DNA of 15,000 nucleotides from Actinomycetes bacterium. Its GTDB lineage: Bacteria; Actinomycetota; Actinomycetes; S36-B12. Both the position numbers and the translations under genes were made by a program. The stretch is taken from NCBI GenBank assembly GCA_030425745.1, contig JAUHZW010000026.1, positions 1 to 15,000 on the forward strand, given 5' to 3'. Below the pieces are notes generated by a model. The model searched no databases. It had not been told where the DNA came from and saw only the letters and a list, made by a program, of their open reading frames with translations. Positions 13,746 to 15,000 of the stretch are shown here, piece by piece (position 1 is the stretch's first letter; every line of letters begins with the position of its first letter).

Positions 13746-13768
13746 CCGAACACATGTTCGGAAGGCTA
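13746..13768 (-). promoter_or_regulatory. LexA (SOS) box and candidate -10 of the ruvCAB operon
   Basis: CCGAACACATGTTCGG (13746-13761) contains CGAAC-ACAT-GTTCG, an exact fit on both strands to the Gram-positive/actinobacterial LexA consensus CGAACRNRYGTTCG. One base upstream on the minus strand is TAGCCT (13768-13763), a TANNNT -10 candidate. LexA bound here would cover the transcription start. It lies just before the ruvC ribosome binding site. Confidence 0.85.
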
Positions 13769-13820
13769 TCGCGGGAGTCCGTCAGCCGGCCGCAGCCGCT
13801 CCCCCGGCGCGCCGCAAGGC

Positions 13821-13885
13821 CCGATGCCTCGTCGCTGGTGGCTGGAAAATGCGAAGAATTCCAGCCACCAGCGACGAGGCATCGG
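13821..13885. repeat. 27-bp perfect inverted repeat with 11-base loop
   Basis: Left arm 13821-13847 and right arm 13859-13885 are exact reverse complements over 27 bp, separated by AATGCGAAGAA. Beyond a short bulge the pairing resumes with CAAGGC (13815-13820) against GCCTTG (13890-13895). It lies 20 bases after the stop of the acyltransferase gene and about 55 bases before the ruvC promoter elements. No T tract follows on either side. It may be a terminator of an unusual kind or a copy of a dispersed palindromic repeat. Confidence 0.85.
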
Positions 13886-13904
13886 CATGGCCTTGGGGCA
13901 CAGG

Positions 13905-15000
13905 TCAGGGGCGGACGACGGGGCGAACACCCGTCGTCGCTTCGAAACCGTCGGCGAGGTCGGACATGAGGTCCGGGAGATCCTGCACCGCGCGGTCATC
14001 GGCCGAGACGCCCAGGAACGCCCGACCGTCGTACGTCACCATGGTCACGTTGACGGCGGCACCGATAGTCGCCACCAGCGGATACACAGCGATGACCTTC
14101 TCGCCCGCGAGGTAGAGCGGCAGGGGCGGCCCAGGCACGTTGCTGGTGGTCACGTCGGAGGCCTGCGCCGCCTGCGCGAGCATCGGCACGGGCACGACCC
14201 AGCTGATGTCCGCCAGCGGGTCGGCCATGCGGATGGCGGGCTCGTCGCGCCATCGCTCCACCAGTCCGTGTGCCTGCTCCATGTGCTCGACGGTGGTCAG
14301 GCCGGCGATGCCCAGTGGGAACCTCGCGATCGAGACTGCGTTCGAGGCCTGACCTGATCGGTCGCCGGCGTCCCCGCGCAGGCTGATCGGCACATTGATC
14401 CGAAGCTCATCCACCATGACCCCGTGGCGCCGGTGGTACCGGTCCATGCCCTCGGCCACGGCGGTGAGGAAGACGTCGTTGACGCTGAACCCGTGCTCCT
14501 TGGAGGTCGAGCGCAGGTCAGCGAACGGCGTGTCCATGACGGCGAAGTGGTACGTGGTGCCGCGACCGACGAGCACCGGCGACAGTGCTGCATCAGGCAC
14601 CGAGGCGACTCGCCCGATGGACGTGACCGTCTCGAGGGCCCGGCCCCAGGTTGCGATCGGATCGGTCACGGAGCCCTTGGCGAAGCCGAGGACCTCCCGC
14701 ACGGCCGACTCGGCGAGGTCCTTGCCGCGGTTCACGGTGTCGTTGATGTTGGCCAGACTGACCTCGCGCAGCCCGACATCCTCGGCCTCGGGCGGCTCCG
14801 GCGCCGGCTGCTCGTTCGGGTCCGGCTCCGGGCCGAACTCGAACAGGCTGAGCCCCATCATCACCGTGGCCTGCCCATCGGCGATCGCATGGTGAAGTTT
14901 CAGGATGAGCGCCGACGCCCCGTCCGGAAGCCCCTCCACCAGAGCGGCCTCCCAGAGAGGACGATTGGGGTCGAAGTCCGTCAGACTCATCCGACGGGCA
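13905..15000 (-). CDS. Wax ester synthase/diacylglycerol acyltransferase (WS/DGAT) family protein, partial
   Basis: Acyl-CoA-dependent acyltransferase expected to esterify diacylglycerol or fatty alcohols into storage lipid. The visible 364 residues lack the N-terminus: the frame is open through 14991-15000, and the active-site motif HHAIADG lies only about 33 residues after the first visible Met, whereas it is normally near residue 130-140 of about 450. Also present are the PLW motif (NRPLWEAALVEGL), the NDVFLTAVAEGMDRY block, and the C-terminal DUF1298-like region with TTSNVPGPPLPLYLAG and YPLVATIGAAVNVTMVTYDGRAFLGVSADD. All recognisable family motifs in the visible part are intact, so it is probably active; the substrate is not readable. 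The true start is beyond the window; the ATG at 14990 is internal. Confidence 0.9.
   Translation of the reverse strand, partial: ARRMSLTDFDPNRPLWEAALVEGLPDGASALILKLHHAIADGQATVMMGLSLFEFGPEPDPNEQPAPEPPEAEDVGLREVSLANINDTVNRGKDLAESAVREVLGFAKGSVTDPIATWGRALETVTSIGRVASVPDAALSPVLVGRGTTYHFAVMDTPFADLRSTSKEHGFSVNDVFLTAVAEGMDRYHRRHGVMVDELRINVPISLRGDAGDRSGQASNAVSIARFPLGIAGLTTVEHMEQAHGLVERWRDEPAIRMADPLADISWVVPVPMLAQAAQASDVTTSNVPGPPLPLYLAGEKVIAVYPLVATIGAAVNVTMVTYDGRAFLGVSADDRAVQDLPDLMSDLADGFEATTGVRPVVRP

Noticed and set aside
13766..13999. Small minus-strand ORF of 77 codons spanning the inverted repeat.
   Set aside because: It overlaps the 3' end of the acyltransferase gene in another frame, and its centre is just the palindrome; the same peptide pieces appear on the other strand.
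13557..14357. Plus-strand open frame across ruvC, the inverted repeat and the acyltransferase end.
   Set aside because: It is antisense to two conserved genes and reads straight through the palindrome. It has no recognisable motif.
1..15000. Novel defence, mobile or biosynthetic system.
   Set aside because: Every substantial open frame that is protein-like belongs to a known core family, base composition and start signals look uniform, and there are no integrase, transposase, toxin or CRISPR repeats.

Overview
The window is a GC-rich chromosomal segment of an actinobacterium. The evidence is a strong bias for codons ending in G or C, frequent GTG starts, GGAGG-type ribosome binding sites, TANNNT-type -10 candidates, and the gene order ruvC-ruvA-ruvB-yajC-secD-secF-relA next to a cyclophilin, a metallo-beta-lactamase-fold hydrolase and hisS. 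That order is characteristic of Actinobacteria such as mycobacteria and Streptomyces. The genus cannot be settled from the sequence alone. It is a housekeeping region. I found no mobile element, CRISPR array, phage gene, tRNA or rRNA, and no convincing undescribed multigene system. The non-coding signals are the more interesting part.

Layout, left to right. (1) Positions 1-3448, minus strand: a three-gene unit read as MBL-fold hydrolase, then hisS, then aspS (cut by the left window edge). The genes are 1 bp apart or overlap by 4 bp. (2) Positions 3449-3689: a divergent control region with two perfect inverted repeats, each overlapping a candidate -10 hexamer. (3) Positions 3690-5918, plus strand: a membrane-anchored cyclophilin-type peptidyl-prolyl isomerase and a cytoplasmic DUF349 helical protein. 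(4) Positions 5974-8283, minus strand: a bifunctional Rel (p)ppGpp synthetase/hydrolase, convergent with the DUF349 gene and preceded by a strong compound hairpin. (5) Positions 8361-11528, minus strand: secF, secD and yajC, the accessory complex of the Sec translocon. (6) Positions 11584-13732, minus strand: the ruvC-ruvA-ruvB Holliday-junction operon, with a textbook Gram-positive LexA (SOS) box directly upstream of ruvC. (7) Positions 13733-13904: non-coding, holding the LexA box and a 27-bp perfect inverted repeat. (8) Positions 13905-15000, minus strand: a wax ester synthase/diacylglycerol acyltransferase family protein cut by the right edge.

How the genes work together. RuvA, RuvB and RuvC branch-migrate and cut Holliday junctions, and the LexA box predicts induction by DNA damage. 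YajC, SecD and SecF help complete protein export. Rel sets (p)ppGpp levels and so ties growth to amino-acid supply, which fits its proximity to two aminoacyl-tRNA synthetases. Two neighbours expected from actinobacterial synteny are missing: yebC is not directly upstream of ruvC, and apt is not between secF and relA. Chains of ATGA or GTGA overlaps (hisS/aspS, secD/secF, ruvC/ruvA, ruvA/ruvB) indicate translational coupling.
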